Below are positions 1-9,985 of a DNA stretch of 43,376 bases, in pieces. Source of the DNA: Ectothiorhodospiraceae bacterium (GTDB lineage Bacteria > Pseudomonadota > Gammaproteobacteria > Nitrococcales > Aquisalimonadaceae). Under the pieces are notes generated by a model. It saw only the letters and a list, made by a program, of their open reading frames with translations. It had not been told where the DNA came from and made no database searches. A program made the position numbers and the translations under genes. Every line of letters begins with the position of its first letter. The stretch's first letter is position 1. The stretch covers positions 1-43,376 of the forward strand of contig JAFIFU010000029.1 in NCBI GenBank assembly GCA_020831885.1, read 5' to 3'.

Positions 1-1421
<1,421 letters not shown>

Positions 1422-1485
1422 AGCGTATCCGCATTCGGGGTGATCGGCATCAGACGATGCGCTGGTGGAAATTCACAGAGGCGCG

Positions 1486-1491
1486 ATTATA
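1486..1491 (-). promoter_or_regulatory. Candidate -10 element for prfC
   Basis: Read on the minus strand this is TATAAT, a perfect sigma-70 -10 hexamer, about 65 nt upstream of the prfC start codon. No good -35 hexamer stands 16-18 nt away, so the assignment rests on the -10 and on position only. Confidence 0.45.
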
Positions 1492-1613
1492 CAGGGACCT
1501 GCCCGGTTTTCCGAGACGCGCCGAAAGCCACCGGGCGCCGGATATCCCGTACCGGAAATCGGTGCATGGGCCCGGGCGAGGGCACGCCCCTTTCGCCGAC
1601 CGGCCTTCAGGCC

Positions 1614-1619
1614 TATCAT
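1614..1619 (+). promoter_or_regulatory. Candidate -10 element for the YcgN-like gene
   Basis: TATCAT lies about 30 nt upstream of the ATG at 1650, with a weak TTTCGC 17 nt further upstream as a possible -35. Weak evidence; position relative to the gene is the main support. Confidence 0.3.
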
Positions 1620-1649
1620 CCCTTGCATCCACTCACACCGGAACCACCC

Positions 1650-2108
1650 ATGAGCGACGATCACCCTTTCTGGGAGACCAAACCGCTGGAAGCCATGAAC
1701 CGCCGGGAATGGGAATCCCTCTGCGATGGCTGCGGGCGCTGCTGCGTTCACAAGCTGGAAGACGAGGACAGCGGTGAGATCGCCTTCACCGATGTGGTCT
1801 GTTTCCTGTTCGACGCGGAAACCTGCCGCTGCACGGATTACCCCAGTCGCAGTCTTCGGGTTCCGGACTGCGTGCAGCTCACGCCGGAGCGGGTTCATAC
1901 ACTGCCCTGGCTGCCTGCAAGCTGCGCCTACCGTCGATTGGCCGAGGGACGCGGCCTGGCCTGGTGGCATCCGCTGGTCTCCGGCAATCCGGAGACGGTG
2001 CACGAAGCGGGGATCTCGGTGCGCGGCCGTGTCACCCACGAGCAGCACGTGCATCCGGACCAGATCCAGGAACGCATCGTACTCTGGCCCAACCAGGACG
2101 ACGACTGA
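1650..2108 (+). CDS. YcgN/UPF0260-family cysteine-cluster protein
   Basis: A 152-residue protein of the YcgN (UPF0260) family, related to YkgJ-type zinc/iron-chelating cysteine-cluster proteins; biochemical role unknown. It contains the signature CDGCGRCC near residues 25-32 and further conserved cysteines ([28 protein letters not shown]), consistent with metal or Fe-S binding. It starts [16 protein letters not shown], the usual N-terminus and length for the family. An open frame continues upstream, but the match to family length and the internal N-terminal motif favour ATG 1650. The DUF938 gene follows 5 bp later on the same strand, suggesting co-transcription. Confidence 0.88.
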   Translation: MSDDHPFWETKPLEAMNRREWESLCDGCGRCCVHKLEDEDSGEIAFTDVVCFLFDAETCRCTDYPSRSLRVPDCVQLTPERVHTLPWLPASCAYRRLAEGRGLAWWHPLVSGNPETVHEAGISVRGRVTHEQHVHPDQIQERIVLWPNQDDD

Positions 2109-2113
2109 ATACC

Positions 2114-2725
2114 ATGACGAAGATGCTGTTCAGCGACGCCAGCCTGCGCAACCGCGGCCCGATACTGACCGTCCTGGAGCCTCGCCTCACCCGGCCCATG
2201 ACCGTGCTGGAGATCGGCGGAGGCTGCGGCGGACACGCGGTGCATTTTGCACACCATCTGCCCCATGTCCGCTGGCAGACCAGCGAACAGCCGGCCCAGT
2301 TGGCGCTCCTGTCAACCAACGTGGCGGAGGCCCGACTCCCGAACCTGCCGCCACCTCTGGCGCTGGATGTCAGCGCAGCGTCCTGGCCGGTGGCGGCGGC
2401 TGACGCCGTGTTCTCCGCCAACACGGCGCACATCATGGCCTGGTCAGCGGTGGAAGCCATGTTCCACGGCGTCAGCCGGCTGCTCCCGGCCGGTGCCCGC
2501 TTTTTCCTCTACGGCCCCTTCATCCGCAGCGGCCGGTACAGCGGAGACAACGACGCCCGCTTCGATACCGCCCTGCGGGCACGCGGCACGGGCAGCGGCC
2601 TGCGAGACCTGGATGACCTGGAAGCGCTGGCCCATGCGCTTGGCCTGGAGCGGGAGGAGGCGGTACCCATGCCTGCGAACAACCTGACGCTGATCTGGCG
2701 GAAGGGAACCGCCCCGGCGGCCTGA
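2114..2725 (+). CDS. DUF938 family class I SAM-dependent methyltransferase-like protein
   Basis: A 203-residue cytoplasmic protein. The AdoMet-binding motif I is visible as VLEIGGGCGGHAVHFA (around residues 31-46), and the family block FSANTAHIMAW around residues 98-108 identifies DUF938. Substrate is unknown. The start MTKMLFSDASLRNRGPIL is typical of the family (catalytic-fold entry followed by N-R-x-P-I). It follows the YcgN-like gene by 5 bp and converges with the response regulator gene, leaving only 14 bp between stops, with no obvious terminator hairpin. The fold assignment is firm; the reaction is unknown. Confidence 0.85.
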   Translation: MTKMLFSDASLRNRGPILTVLEPRLTRPMTVLEIGGGCGGHAVHFAHHLPHVRWQTSEQPAQLALLSTNVAEARLPNLPPPLALDVSAASWPVAAADAVFSANTAHIMAWSAVEAMFHGVSRLLPAGARFFLYGPFIRSGRYSGDNDARFDTALRARGTGSGLRDLDDLEALAHALGLEREEAVPMPANNLTLIWRKGTAPAA

Positions 2726-2739
2726 CCGAAGCGACCACC

Positions 2740-4143
2740 TCAGGCGGCACCCTCCTCTTCCAGCCGGCGGTACAGCGTGCGGCGGCTCACGTCCAGCAGG
2801 GCGGCAGCCCGTCGCTTGTTACCACCCACCTGTTCCAGCACGTAGCGGATGTAACGCTGCTCCAGTTCAGCCAGTGTCGGAAGAACCGGGCCATGGGTCA
2901 TGTCCTTCAGCAGACCGTCCACACTGGCCGTGGCAATCGGTCGCCGATCATTACCGCGAATGCGGGTGGGCAGGTGCACCAGCTCCACGGTATCGGACTG
3001 GCAGAAGGTGACCGCCCGTTCCACCGCGTTCTGCAGCTCCCGGACATTGCCCGGGAAGCTGTACAGCTTCAGCGCCGCCAGTGCCTCACTGGAAAAGCCC
3101 TCCACCTGGCGCCCCATCTGCATGCTGAAGCGGGTCAGGAAGCGGGCGGCAAGCAACTCCAGATCCTCCTCTCGCTCCCGCAACGGGGGCACGCGCAGGG
3201 TGAACGTCTCCAGCCGGTAGAACAGATCCTCGCGGAAATCCCCCGAACCGATGAGCTCCTCGAGTCCACGGTTGGTGGCGGCCACGATCCGGACATCCAC
3301 GGGATGCTCCCGGTTTCCGCCAACCGGGCGGATCATGCCATCCTGCAGGACCCGTAAGAGCTTGGCCTGCAGGGCCAGGGGCATCTCGCCGAGTTCATCG
3401 AGGAACAGCGTGCCCCCATGGGCCTGGTCGAACAGCCCGGGCTTGGCCTTGACCGCGCCGGTAAACGCTCCGGCCTCATGGCCGAAGAACTCGGATTCCA
3501 GCAGCTCGGCCGGCACACCGGCACAGTTCACCGCCTGAAAGGGTCCGTGGGCACGAGGCGATTCGTCGTGAATCGCCCGCGCCACCAGTTCCTTGCCCGT
3601 TCCGCTCTCACCGGCGATCAACACCGGACCCGAGGCCTGCGCCAGTTGACGGATCTGTTGGAACAGGGTCTGCATGGCCCGGCTCTGGCCGATCAGGCCA
3701 TGAAAATGATCTTCCTGCAGCAGGCTACGATAACGCTGCACCTCCCCGCGCAGCCGGCGGGTTTCCAACTGGCGATGCACCGACAGCAGGAAATGTTCCA
3801 GATCCAGCGGCTTGGTCAGGAAATCGTCGGCCCCGGCCTTCAACGCCTCCACCGCCTGCGGGATGGTGCCGAACCCGGTGATGATGAGAAATGCCGGCGG
3901 TTGAGGCAGTTCCCTGACATGGCGCAACAGCTCCATGCCATCCATTCCCGGAAGCCGCAGATCGCTGGCGATCAGGTCCGGCCGCACGTCCTTCAATGCC
4001 TGCAGGGCCGCTTCGGCACTGTCCACGGCGGTAACCGGGATGGTCGCGTCCTCAAGCTCCTCGGTCAGTAGCTCGCGCAACCCGCGGTCATCCTCCACCA
4101 GCAGGACGCGTTCACGCTGTCGCTTGCCCTCATTCTTCGCCAT
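2740..4143 (-). CDS. NtrC-family sigma-54-dependent response regulator
   Basis: A 467-residue activator with three domains: receiver (about 10-125, phospho-acceptor Asp61 in ASDLRLPGMDG, Lys111 in LTKPLD), AAA+ sigma-54 interaction domain (about 148-375, Walker A GESGTGKE at 178-185, GAFTGA loop at 225-230, Walker B GGTLFLDE), and a C-terminal Fis-type HTH (about 435-465, RRAAALLDVSRRTLYRRL). The intact GAFTGA means it should remodel sigma-54 RNA polymerase. The chosen ATG at 4143 overlaps the end of the kinase gene by 14 bp; an upstream in-frame extension runs antisense to nothing conserved and is rejected. The cognate kinase lies directly upstream. The likely target is the divergent DUF4168 gene, which carries a -24/-12 promoter. 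Confidence 0.93.
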   Translation of the reverse strand: MAKNEGKRQRERVLLVEDDRGLRELLTEELEDATIPVTAVDSAEAALQALKDVRPDLIASDLRLPGMDGMELLRHVRELPQPPAFLIITGFGTIPQAVEALKAGADDFLTKPLDLEHFLLSVHRQLETRRLRGEVQRYRSLLQEDHFHGLIGQSRAMQTLFQQIRQLAQASGPVLIAGESGTGKELVARAIHDESPRAHGPFQAVNCAGVPAELLESEFFGHEAGAFTGAVKAKPGLFDQAHGGTLFLDELGEMPLALQAKLLRVLQDGMIRPVGGNREHPVDVRIVAATNRGLEELIGSGDFREDLFYRLETFTLRVPPLREREEDLELLAARFLTRFSMQMGRQVEGFSSEALAALKLYSFPGNVRELQNAVERAVTFCQSDTVELVHLPTRIRGNDRRPIATASVDGLLKDMTHGPVLPTLAELEQRYIRYVLEQVGGNKRRAAALLDVSRRTLYRRLEEEGAA

Positions 4144-5620
4144 CAGTGATCTCCTCGGCGCTGCCTTCCCGTCGTCGCGCATTCGTGGGCAGGCGAACGG
4201 TGAACCGCGCGCCGCCCAGGGGGCCATCCTGAACCCGAATCTCACCGCCGTGCTCGGTGACGATACCGTGCACCACGGCCAGCCCCAGACCGGTGCCCTC
4301 GCCCACGGCCTTCGTGGTGAAGAACGGCTCGAACAGGCGCTGGCGAATACCCTGGGGAACCCCCGGGCCATCGTCATCCACCGCCAGTTCCAGCCATTCC
4401 CCACTGTCCCTCCGCCAACCGATCCGAATCCGCCGCGCACCCGCCTGGACCGCGTTGCGCATCAGGTTGACCAGCACCTGCTCCAGCCGGATGGGATCCA
4501 CGTAGAGAACCGGATCCGGCTCGCAGGGTTCCACATCCAGGTCAACGCCGTTGTCCCGGAGCGGCTGTTCCATCGCGGATTCCGCCGCCGACACCAGATC
4601 GCCCATCCGCGTCCTTCGGGTCTGGCGGTTCTGACCGCGGCCGAACTCCAGCAACTGGCGGACGATGTGCTCCATGCGGGCCACCTCCTGACGGATCTGT
4701 TGCAAGGCCCGTGCCTCCGGCCCGTCAGGCTCCACCCGCCGGAGCGCACGCTGGGCCTTGCCATCCAGCACGCTGAGCGGGGTGCCCAGCTCATGCGCCA
4801 CCCCGGAAGCCAGGCGACCGATGGCTGCCTGCTTTTCCGCCTCCCGCAACTGCTCCTCCAGGGCCAGTTGCGCATCCCGCCGCCGGGCGATCTCCTGCTC
4901 GGCCCGTGCCATGGAATCCAGCATCCGGTTCAACGCCTGGCTCAGAGAACGGATTTCTCCGGGGCCATCCTGGGGTGCCCGGTGCATTGACTCCCCGGCT
5001 TCGATTCGGGCCATGCTGGCGATCAGCCGGTCCAGGTGACGACCGATGGCGCGCCGGTGTCCCCAGAGCACCATCAGGGTGATGAGCCCCCCGGCGAAAG
5101 CCATCACCGCCACCGCCTGCAGGCGCAATTCCACCGCCAGATCCTGGAAATCGCTCCCCCGTCGGGTCACCTGCAGCAGCCCGGCGATCCGGCCGCCGCG
5201 ATCCGATAACGGCAGGAAATAGGAGTAGACGTCCTGGCCCTGGATCTGCTCGTAGGCGCCCTGTTGCTCCCCTTCGGCGGCCAACTCGGCCACCTCCCGC
5301 TTGCGCACCGACGGGTTGACCGCACCAACGGCGGCGACCAGCTCGCCCTCCACATCGTAGACATAGGCGCCGTACACGCGACCGATGCGAAACACGGACT
5401 CCAGCGCCTGACGGACGTCCTGCTCCCGCCCCTGCTCGAGACTGTCACTGATAGGCAGTCTCACCGCCCGGGCCACCAGCTCCAGCTCATCCTTCATCCG
5501 TGTCTCGGCGGAGCGTTCCAGCGTCGCCAGCCCGATGGTGGTGAACACCGCCATGGCCGCCAGCAACGGCACCAGCACCTGCAGGATCAGAGCCCAGCGC
5601 AAACTGTTTATGGGGCGCAT
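4130..5620 (-). CDS. Membrane sensor histidine kinase (HAMP-HisKA-HATPase)
   Basis: A 496-residue kinase. Transmembrane segment 1 (about 10-32), periplasmic sensor region (about 33-165), transmembrane segment 2 (about 167-187), HAMP linker (about 188-245), short coiled coil, H-box with phospho-accepting His276 in VAHELGTPLS, N-box around Asn389 in NLMRNAVQAGA, G1 DDDGPGVP (about 415-422) and G2 GEGTGLGLAVVHG (about 440-452). No PAS domain is evident. The signal sensed is unknown. ATG 5620 was chosen over an upstream in-frame ATG at 5689 because it has CCAGGAGCG ahead and puts the first membrane segment at the expected place. It is translationally coupled to the response regulator. Confidence 0.92.
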   Translation of the reverse strand: MRPINSLRWALILQVLVPLLAAMAVFTTIGLATLERSAETRMKDELELVARAVRLPISDSLEQGREQDVRQALESVFRIGRVYGAYVYDVEGELVAAVGAVNPSVRKREVAELAAEGEQQGAYEQIQGQDVYSYFLPLSDRGGRIAGLLQVTRRGSDFQDLAVELRLQAVAVMAFAGGLITLMVLWGHRRAIGRHLDRLIASMARIEAGESMHRAPQDGPGEIRSLSQALNRMLDSMARAEQEIARRRDAQLALEEQLREAEKQAAIGRLASGVAHELGTPLSVLDGKAQRALRRVEPDGPEARALQQIRQEVARMEHIVRQLLEFGRGQNRQTRRTRMGDLVSAAESAMEQPLRDNGVDLDVEPCEPDPVLYVDPIRLEQVLVNLMRNAVQAGARRIRIGWRRDSGEWLELAVDDDGPGVPQGIRQRLFEPFFTTKAVGEGTGLGLAVVHGIVTEHGGEIRVQDGPLGGARFTVRLPTNARRREGSAEEITDGEE

Positions 5621-5687
5621 GTGCACGCTCCTGGATTCCGGCTGCCGCTTGCGAACAGGTACGACAATCGGCGTGTATTTACGGCAC

Positions 5688-5706
5688 ATGTGTCAGCATG
5701 ACACAT
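5688..5706. promoter_or_regulatory. Perfect 19-bp palindrome, candidate activator (UAS) site
   Basis: ATGTGTCA-GCA-TGACACAT: 8-bp perfect arms around a 3-bp centre. It lies between the histidine kinase gene (68 bp upstream of its ATG) and the DUF4168 gene, centred about 158 bp upstream of the predicted sigma-54 start site. That spacing is typical of NtrC-type enhancer sites. Binding by the adjacent regulator is inferred. It could also autoregulate the kinase operon. Confidence 0.6.
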
Positions 5707-5828
5707 CTGCAATCGGGTTCGGCAACACCGTTTCCGGGCTGCCGTTAAACGGCACCGGGTGGGGAAACCGCTGTCGGGCGGCAAGTTCCCTACCGGTTAT
5801 CGGCCCGGACGCAACGTGGTGCAGCAAA

Positions 5829-5844
5829 TGGCATACCTGATGCA
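5829..5844 (+). promoter_or_regulatory. Sigma-54 (-24/-12) promoter of the DUF4168 gene
   Basis: TGGCATACCTGATGCA fits the -24/-12 consensus TGGCACG-N4-TTGCW: the invariant GG (5830-5831) and GC (5842-5843) are exactly 12 bp apart, with C-A after GG and T before GC. Predicted transcription start is near 5855, giving a leader of about 36 nt that contains GAGGTG ahead of ATG 5891. Confidence 0.65.
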
Positions 5845-5890
5845 ACGCATGGAACCGACCACGTAGATCTGTCAACTGAAGAGGTGAAAC

Positions 5891-6292
5891 ATGCGTGCAT
5901 ACAAGGCATCCGTTTATCTGGTCCCGCTGCTGTCCGGCCTGCTGTTCAGCTCCATCGCCCTGGGGCAGGCCGCACAGGATCAGCAGGGGCAACAACAGCC
6001 CGGGGCCATGACCGAGCAGCAGGCCCCTGATTTCGACCGGCAGGAACTGGAGCAGTTCGCCGATGCCTATGTGAAGGTTGGCGAAATCCACACCGAATAC
6101 TCCCAGCGCCTGCAGGAAGTGGACTCCACCGAAGATGCCCAGACCCTGCAGCAGGAAGCCAATGACGAGATGGTCCAGGCCATCCGGGATACCGGGCTGG
6201 AAGTGCAGGACTACTCCGCGATCGCCGCGGCGCTGGAGCGCGATCCGGAGATGCGGCAAGAAGTGGTCGGAATGATCGAACAGCCCCTGTGA
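5891..6292 (+). CDS. Secreted DUF4168 domain-containing protein
   Basis: A 133-residue protein of unknown function. Residues 1-25 are a signal peptide (basic MRAYK, hydrophobic core LVPLLSGLLFSSIALG, likely cleavage before QAAQ). A Gln-rich linker follows, then a helical, acidic DUF4168 domain (about 45-130: DFDRQELEQFADAYVKV ... DPEMRQEVVGMIE). Export to the periplasm is predicted. The ATG has GAGGTGAAAC ahead. It sits alone between a sigma-54-type promoter and a strong terminator, so it appears to be a monocistronic target of the divergent two-component system. Family membership is fairly sure; the physiological role is not known to me. Confidence 0.85.
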   Translation: MRAYKASVYLVPLLSGLLFSSIALGQAAQDQQGQQQPGAMTEQQAPDFDRQELEQFADAYVKVGEIHTEYSQRLQEVDSTEDAQTLQQEANDEMVQAIRDTGLEVQDYSAIAAALERDPEMRQEVVGMIEQPL

Positions 6293-6305
6293 CCCGCTCA
6301 CCCCT

Positions 6306-6341
6306 CCCCCCCCGGCGGGCGCCAGGACCCCCCCCCCCCCC
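6306..6341. repeat. Poly-C tracts (C8 and C14)
   Basis: Between the DUF4168 stop and its terminator there is a run of 8 C (6306-6313) and, 14 bp later, a run of 14 C (6328-6341). Homopolymers this long are rare even at high GC. They are non-coding, so either a slippage-prone spacer or an assembly artefact is possible. Confidence 0.8.
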
Positions 6342-6350
6342 AAGGTAACC

Positions 6351-6381
6351 GGGGCAGTGCCCTCTGGGCACTGCCCCGTTT
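6351..6381 (+). terminator. Rho-independent terminator after the DUF4168 gene
   Basis: A perfect 12-bp stem (GGGGCAGTGCCC / GGGCACTGCCCC) with a TCT loop, followed by GTTTCG. It is 58 nt after the stop codon and separates this unit from fabA. The U tract is short but the stem is very stable. Confidence 0.8.
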
Positions 6382-6491
6382 CGCGTGTCCGGGACATGAG
6401 ACCGTTTTGGCTCGATCCGGAGTCGTTGATCCCGTACACTTAGCACGCGAATCGCCACCGGCCCATGGACCGGCAGCCCCGTGAGGAGACG

Positions 6492-7034
6492 ATGTCAACC
6501 ACACCGCGTTACGACAAGAATCAGAGCAGCTTTTCGTACGATGAACTGATTGCCTGCGCCGAGGGCCGGCTGTTCGGTCCCGGAAACCCGCAACTGCCCA
6601 AACCGAACATGCTGATGCTGGACCGCATCGTGCATATTGACGATACGGGGGGGGCTCACGGCAAGGGGCGAATCCACGCAGAGCTGGATATCCGGCCGGA
6701 TCTCTGGTTTTTCGACTGCCATTTCGAGAACGACCCGGTCATGCCCGGATGTCTGGGGCTGGATGCCATGTGGCAACTGGTCGGCTTTTTCCTGGGCTGG
6801 AAGGGCGGCCAGGGCCGCGGTCGCGCACTGGGTGCCGGGGAGGTGAAGTTCACCGGCCAGGTCTTGCCATCGGCCAAGCTTGTGAGCTACCACATTGACA
6901 TGAAGCGGGTGATCATGCGCCGGCTCACCATGGGAATCGCCGATGCGGAGCTCCAGGTCGATGGCAAGACCATCTACGTGGCGCGGGATCTCCGCGTCGG
7001 ACTGTTCCATTCCCCGGAGAACATGGAAAACTGA
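6492..7034 (+). CDS. fabA: 3-hydroxydecanoyl-[ACP] dehydratase/isomerase FabA
   Basis: A 180-residue cytoplasmic hot-dog enzyme that dehydrates 3-hydroxydecanoyl-ACP and isomerises trans-2- to cis-3-decenoyl-ACP, the entry into anaerobic-type unsaturated fatty acid synthesis. Catalytic His77 lies in [13 protein letters not shown] and Asp91 in LGLDAMWQ, matching the known FabA pair; length equals the family norm (about 171-180). ATG 6492 is chosen over an in-frame ATG at 6465 because GAGGAG stands 4-8 nt ahead of it. fabB follows 106 bp downstream with a hairpin between, so the two are probably one operon. Confidence 0.96.
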   Translation: MSTTPRYDKNQSSFSYDELIACAEGRLFGPGNPQLPKPNMLMLDRIVHIDDTGGAHGKGRIHAELDIRPDLWFFDCHFENDPVMPGCLGLDAMWQLVGFFLGWKGGQGRGRALGAGEVKFTGQVLPSAKLVSYHIDMKRVIMRRLTMGIADAELQVDGKTIYVARDLRVGLFHSPENMEN

Positions 7035-7048
7035 TGATCCGTGTTGTA

Positions 7049-7077
7049 TTGCCCCGGCCTGGTCGCCGGGCCGGCAA
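7049..7077 (+). other. Hairpin in the fabA-fabB gap
   Basis: TTGCC and GGCC pair with GGCC-GGCAA around a 9-nt loop with a CC bulge. An alternative perfect 6-bp stem is CCCGGC/GCCGGG (7053-7058 with 7065-7070). No T tract follows, so this is more likely an mRNA processing or stability element than a strong terminator. Confidence 0.4.
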
Positions 7078-7140
7078 GACAAGCGAACTGCGGGATAACA
7101 AGGTTGCGTCCGTCACCATGTTGACGACGAGGAGAGGGTC

Positions 7141-8361
7141 ATGAAACGGGTGGTTGTAACGGGTCTGGGCATTGTCTCCTGCCTGGGCAATGACCAGCAG
7201 ACAGTGGTCCAGAGTCTTCGCCAGGGACAGTCCGGCATTCGATTCAAAGAGCAGTACAGGGAGTTCGGCCTGCGGAGTCAGATCGCGGGGCAGGTGGAAA
7301 TCGACCTGGAAGCGCGCATCGACCGCAAGCCCCGTCGGTTCATGGGCGATGCCGCCGCATACGCGTACATTGCCATGGAGGACGCCATCGCCGACGCGGG
7401 ACTCGAGGAAGGGGACGTCTCCAACCCGCGCACCGGTCTGATCGTGGGATCCGGTGGCGGTTCCACCGAGAACCTGGTCAATGCCGCGGACACACTGCGG
7501 GAGCGCGGCGTCCGCCGGGTGGGTCCGTACCAGGTTCCCCGCGTCATGAGCAGTACGGTTTCCGCCTGTCTGGCCACACCCTTCCGGATCAAGGGTGTGA
7601 ACTATTCCATCAGCTCCGCCTGCGCCACCAGCGCCCACTGCATCGGCAACGCCATGGAGCAGATCCAACTGGGCAAACAGGATCTGGTCTTTGCCGGCGG
7701 CGGCGAAGAGGAGCACTGGACCCTGACCATGCTGTTCGATGCCATGGGCGCTCTGTCTTCCAAATACAATGACACACCCGAGCGGGCGTCGCGCACGTAC
7801 GATGTGGACCGGGACGGATTCGTCATCGCGGGCGGCGGCGGCATCCTCGTACTGGAGGAGCTGGAACACGCCCGGGCGCGGGGCGCAAAGATCTATGCGG
7901 AGCTCACGGGCTACGGCGCCACCTCCGACGGGTATGACATGGTGGCGCCCTCCGGCGAGGGTGCGGTGCGCTGCATGCGACAGGCCCTGGATATGGCCGG
8001 TGGAAAACCGGTGGACTACATCAATGCCCATGGAACCAGCACACCGGTGGGCGACATCACCGAACTGCGCGCCATCCGGGAGGTGTTCGGCGAAGGCATG
8101 CCCAGGGTCAGTTCCACCAAATCACTCACCGGCCACTCGCTGGGCGCCGCCGGCGTGCAGGAGGCCATCTACAGCCTGCTGATGTTGCAGCATGACTTCA
8201 TCAGCGCCTCGGCCAACGTGGAGAACCTGGATCCCGACGCAGAGGGCATGCCAATCGTCACCGAGCGGCAGGACAACGCCGGCCTGCAGGCCGTCATGTC
8301 CAACAGCTTCGGATTCGGCGGAACCAATGCGACCCTGATTTTTCACCGCTGGAACGATTGA
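7141..8361 (+). CDS. fabB: 3-oxoacyl-[ACP] synthase I (KAS I) FabB
   Basis: A 406-residue condensing enzyme that elongates cis-3-decenoyl-ACP and other acyl-ACPs with malonyl-ACP. The Cys-His-His catalytic set is visible: Cys161 in SSACATSAH, His297 in [11 protein letters not shown], His332 in [10 protein letters not shown], plus the C-terminal GFGGTNA loop. Length fits the KAS I family (about 404-406), and pairing with fabA favours FabB over FabF. The ATG is preceded by GAGGAGAGGGTC. The OmpA-like lipoprotein gene follows after 11 bp and may be co-transcribed. Confidence 0.95.
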   Translation: MKRVVVTGLGIVSCLGNDQQTVVQSLRQGQSGIRFKEQYREFGLRSQIAGQVEIDLEARIDRKPRRFMGDAAAYAYIAMEDAIADAGLEEGDVSNPRTGLIVGSGGGSTENLVNAADTLRERGVRRVGPYQVPRVMSSTVSACLATPFRIKGVNYSISSACATSAHCIGNAMEQIQLGKQDLVFAGGGEEEHWTLTMLFDAMGALSSKYNDTPERASRTYDVDRDGFVIAGGGGILVLEELEHARARGAKIYAELTGYGATSDGYDMVAPSGEGAVRCMRQALDMAGGKPVDYINAHGTSTPVGDITELRAIREVFGEGMPRVSSTKSLTGHSLGAAGVQEAIYSLLMLQHDFISASANVENLDPDAEGMPIVTERQDNAGLQAVMSNSFGFGGTNATLIFHRWND

Positions 8362-8372
8362 GAATCCCTGCC

Positions 8373-9044
8373 ATGATCCCATTCACCCGGACCCTGCTGC
8401 TGGCGGCCCTGTCGGCCCTGGCATTGTCAGCGTGCACCACCCTGGATCCCTACACCGGAGAGGAGCGGACCGCCCGGGCCACCACCGGGGCGGCTGTTGG
8501 CGCCGTGGCCGGCGCGGTGATCGGCGCGGCCACTGGATCGGACAGCCGCGACCGGCGCAAACGCGCCCTGATCGGTGCCGGTATCGGCGGTCTGTCCGGT
8601 GCGGCCGTCGGCGCCTACATGGATCGTCAGGAGGCGAAACTGCGGGAGCGGTTGCAGGGCTCCGGCGTCAGCGTGACGCGGCACGGCGACGACATCATTC
8701 TCAACATGCCGGGTAACGTGACCTTCGGCTTTGACAGCGCGGATCTACGGCCGGAATTCTTTGAGATACTGGATTCAGTGGCACTGGTGGTGAACGAGTT
8801 CGACCAGACCCTGATCGAGGTTGCCGGCCATACCGACAGCACCGGCTCGGCTGCCTACAACCAGCGCCTGTCGGAGCGTCGTGCCGACACCGTGGGGCGG
8901 TATTTGCAAGCCCGGGATGTGGACAGCCGCCGCATCGCCACTGCGGGTTTCGGCGAGGATTACCCCATCGCCAGCAATCAGACCGAAGCGGGCCGCCAGG
9001 CCAACCGGCGGGTGGAGCTGACCCTGGTTCCGATTACGCGGTAG
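8373..9044 (+). CDS. OmpA-family outer-membrane lipoprotein (YiaD-like)
   Basis: A 223-residue lipoprotein. A type II signal peptide ends at the lipobox ALSAC with Cys21 as the lipidated residue. It is followed by a glycine-zipper segment (about 40-80: GAAVGAVAGAVIGAATG and GAGIGGLSGAAVGAY) and a C-terminal OmpA peptidoglycan-binding domain (about 105-223) with GHTDSTGSAAYNQRLSERRA and the conserved Arg of NRRVEL. It should tether the outer membrane to peptidoglycan. An in-frame TTG at 8358 overlaps fabB, but ATG 8373 gives a standard signal peptide. It converges with ctaB with a 1-bp gap. Confidence 0.88.
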   Translation: MIPFTRTLLLAALSALALSACTTLDPYTGEERTARATTGAAVGAVAGAVIGAATGSDSRDRRKRALIGAGIGGLSGAAVGAYMDRQEAKLRERLQGSGVSVTRHGDDIILNMPGNVTFGFDSADLRPEFFEILDSVALVVNEFDQTLIEVAGHTDSTGSAAYNQRLSERRADTVGRYLQARDVDSRRIATAGFGEDYPIASNQTEAGRQANRRVELTLVPITR

Positions 9045-9045
9045 T

Positions 9046-9942
9046 TCAGCCCGGCACCAACGCCCCGAACAGGGGCAGGTAGTGATCCACCAGCAGCAGT
9101 GCGAACAGCGCCATCAGATAGGTGATGGAATAGCCGAACGCGCGCATGGGCAGCCGCTCGTCGTCACTGACCCACATCTTGAAGGCGTAATACAGAAAAC
9201 CGCCGTTGAGCACCAGCACCCCAAGCAGGTAAAGCAGGCCGCTCATGCGCAGCGCATAGGGAAGCAGGGTGACGGCCACCAGCAGCAGAGTGTAAAGCAC
9301 GATCTGAAGCTGGGTGAAGCGCACCCCGTGCGTGACTGGCAGCATGGGTATATCCACCAGCGCGTATTCTTCCCGTCGATGAATTGCCAGCGCCCAGAAA
9401 TGCGGCGGTGTCCACACGAAGATGATCAGGAACAGCAGCAGCGCGTGCAGATCCAGCGAGCCGGTGACGGCGGTCCAACCCAGCACCGGGGGTGCGGCGC
9501 CGGCCGCTCCACCGATGACGATGTTCTGCGGCGTCGCCCGCTTCAGCAACAGGGTATAGACGAACGCGTATCCGATCAGTGACAGGAATGTCAGTACAGC
9601 CGTGAGAGGATTCACCAACCAGTACAACATGGCGAGCCCGGCCAGGCCGATGGCGGCGGTGAACGCGGTTGCCGCGGTGGTATCCAGGTTCCCCATGGGC
9701 AGTGGCCTCCCCTGCGTCCGCGCCATCCGGGCGTCCACCCGCCGATCCACCATCTGGTTGATGGCCGCCGCCGCAGCCGAGGCCAACGCAATACCGAGGC
9801 TTCCGAAAATCAAGGCGTTCCACGGCACCTCGGCCGGGGGCGCCGCCAGGACCATCCCCACAATGGCTGTAAACACCAGCAAGGCAACCACCTTGGGCTT
9901 GGTCAGCTCGTAATAGTCGCGCCAGTTGGCCGTTAACTGCAT
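9046..9942 (-). CDS. ctaB: Protoheme IX farnesyltransferase (heme O synthase)
   Basis: A 298-residue polytopic inner-membrane enzyme that transfers a farnesyl group to heme B, making heme O for the caa3-type oxidase encoded nearby. The prenyltransferase motif N-x3-D-x3-D appears as NQMVDRRVD (Asn62, Asp66, Asp70) followed by ARTQGRPLP. The second conserved loop carries [13 protein letters not shown] and a basic HRREEY. Multiple hydrophobic helices span the protein. ATG 9942 is chosen with GTGAGGATC ahead; a GTG at 9951 is in frame but has poorer spacing. It lies 43 bp after ctaA on the same strand. Confidence 0.95.
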   Translation of the reverse strand: MQLTANWRDYYELTKPKVVALLVFTAIVGMVLAAPPAEVPWNALIFGSLGIALASAAAAAINQMVDRRVDARMARTQGRPLPMGNLDTTAATAFTAAIGLAGLAMLYWLVNPLTAVLTFLSLIGYAFVYTLLLKRATPQNIVIGGAAGAAPPVLGWTAVTGSLDLHALLLFLIIFVWTPPHFWALAIHRREEYALVDIPMLPVTHGVRFTQLQIVLYTLLLVAVTLLPYALRMSGLLYLLGVLVLNGGFLYYAFKMWVSDDERLPMRAFGYSITYLMALFALLLVDHYLPLFGALVPG

Positions 9943-9985
9943 GATCCTCACGCCTTTCGGTGCTGCGCCTGCCTGAGATCCCGGG

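Noticed and set aside
6382-6491. FadR- or DesT-type operator ahead of fabA
   Set aside because: No symmetrical site matching either consensus was found; a TACACT -10-like hexamer lacks a suitable -35.
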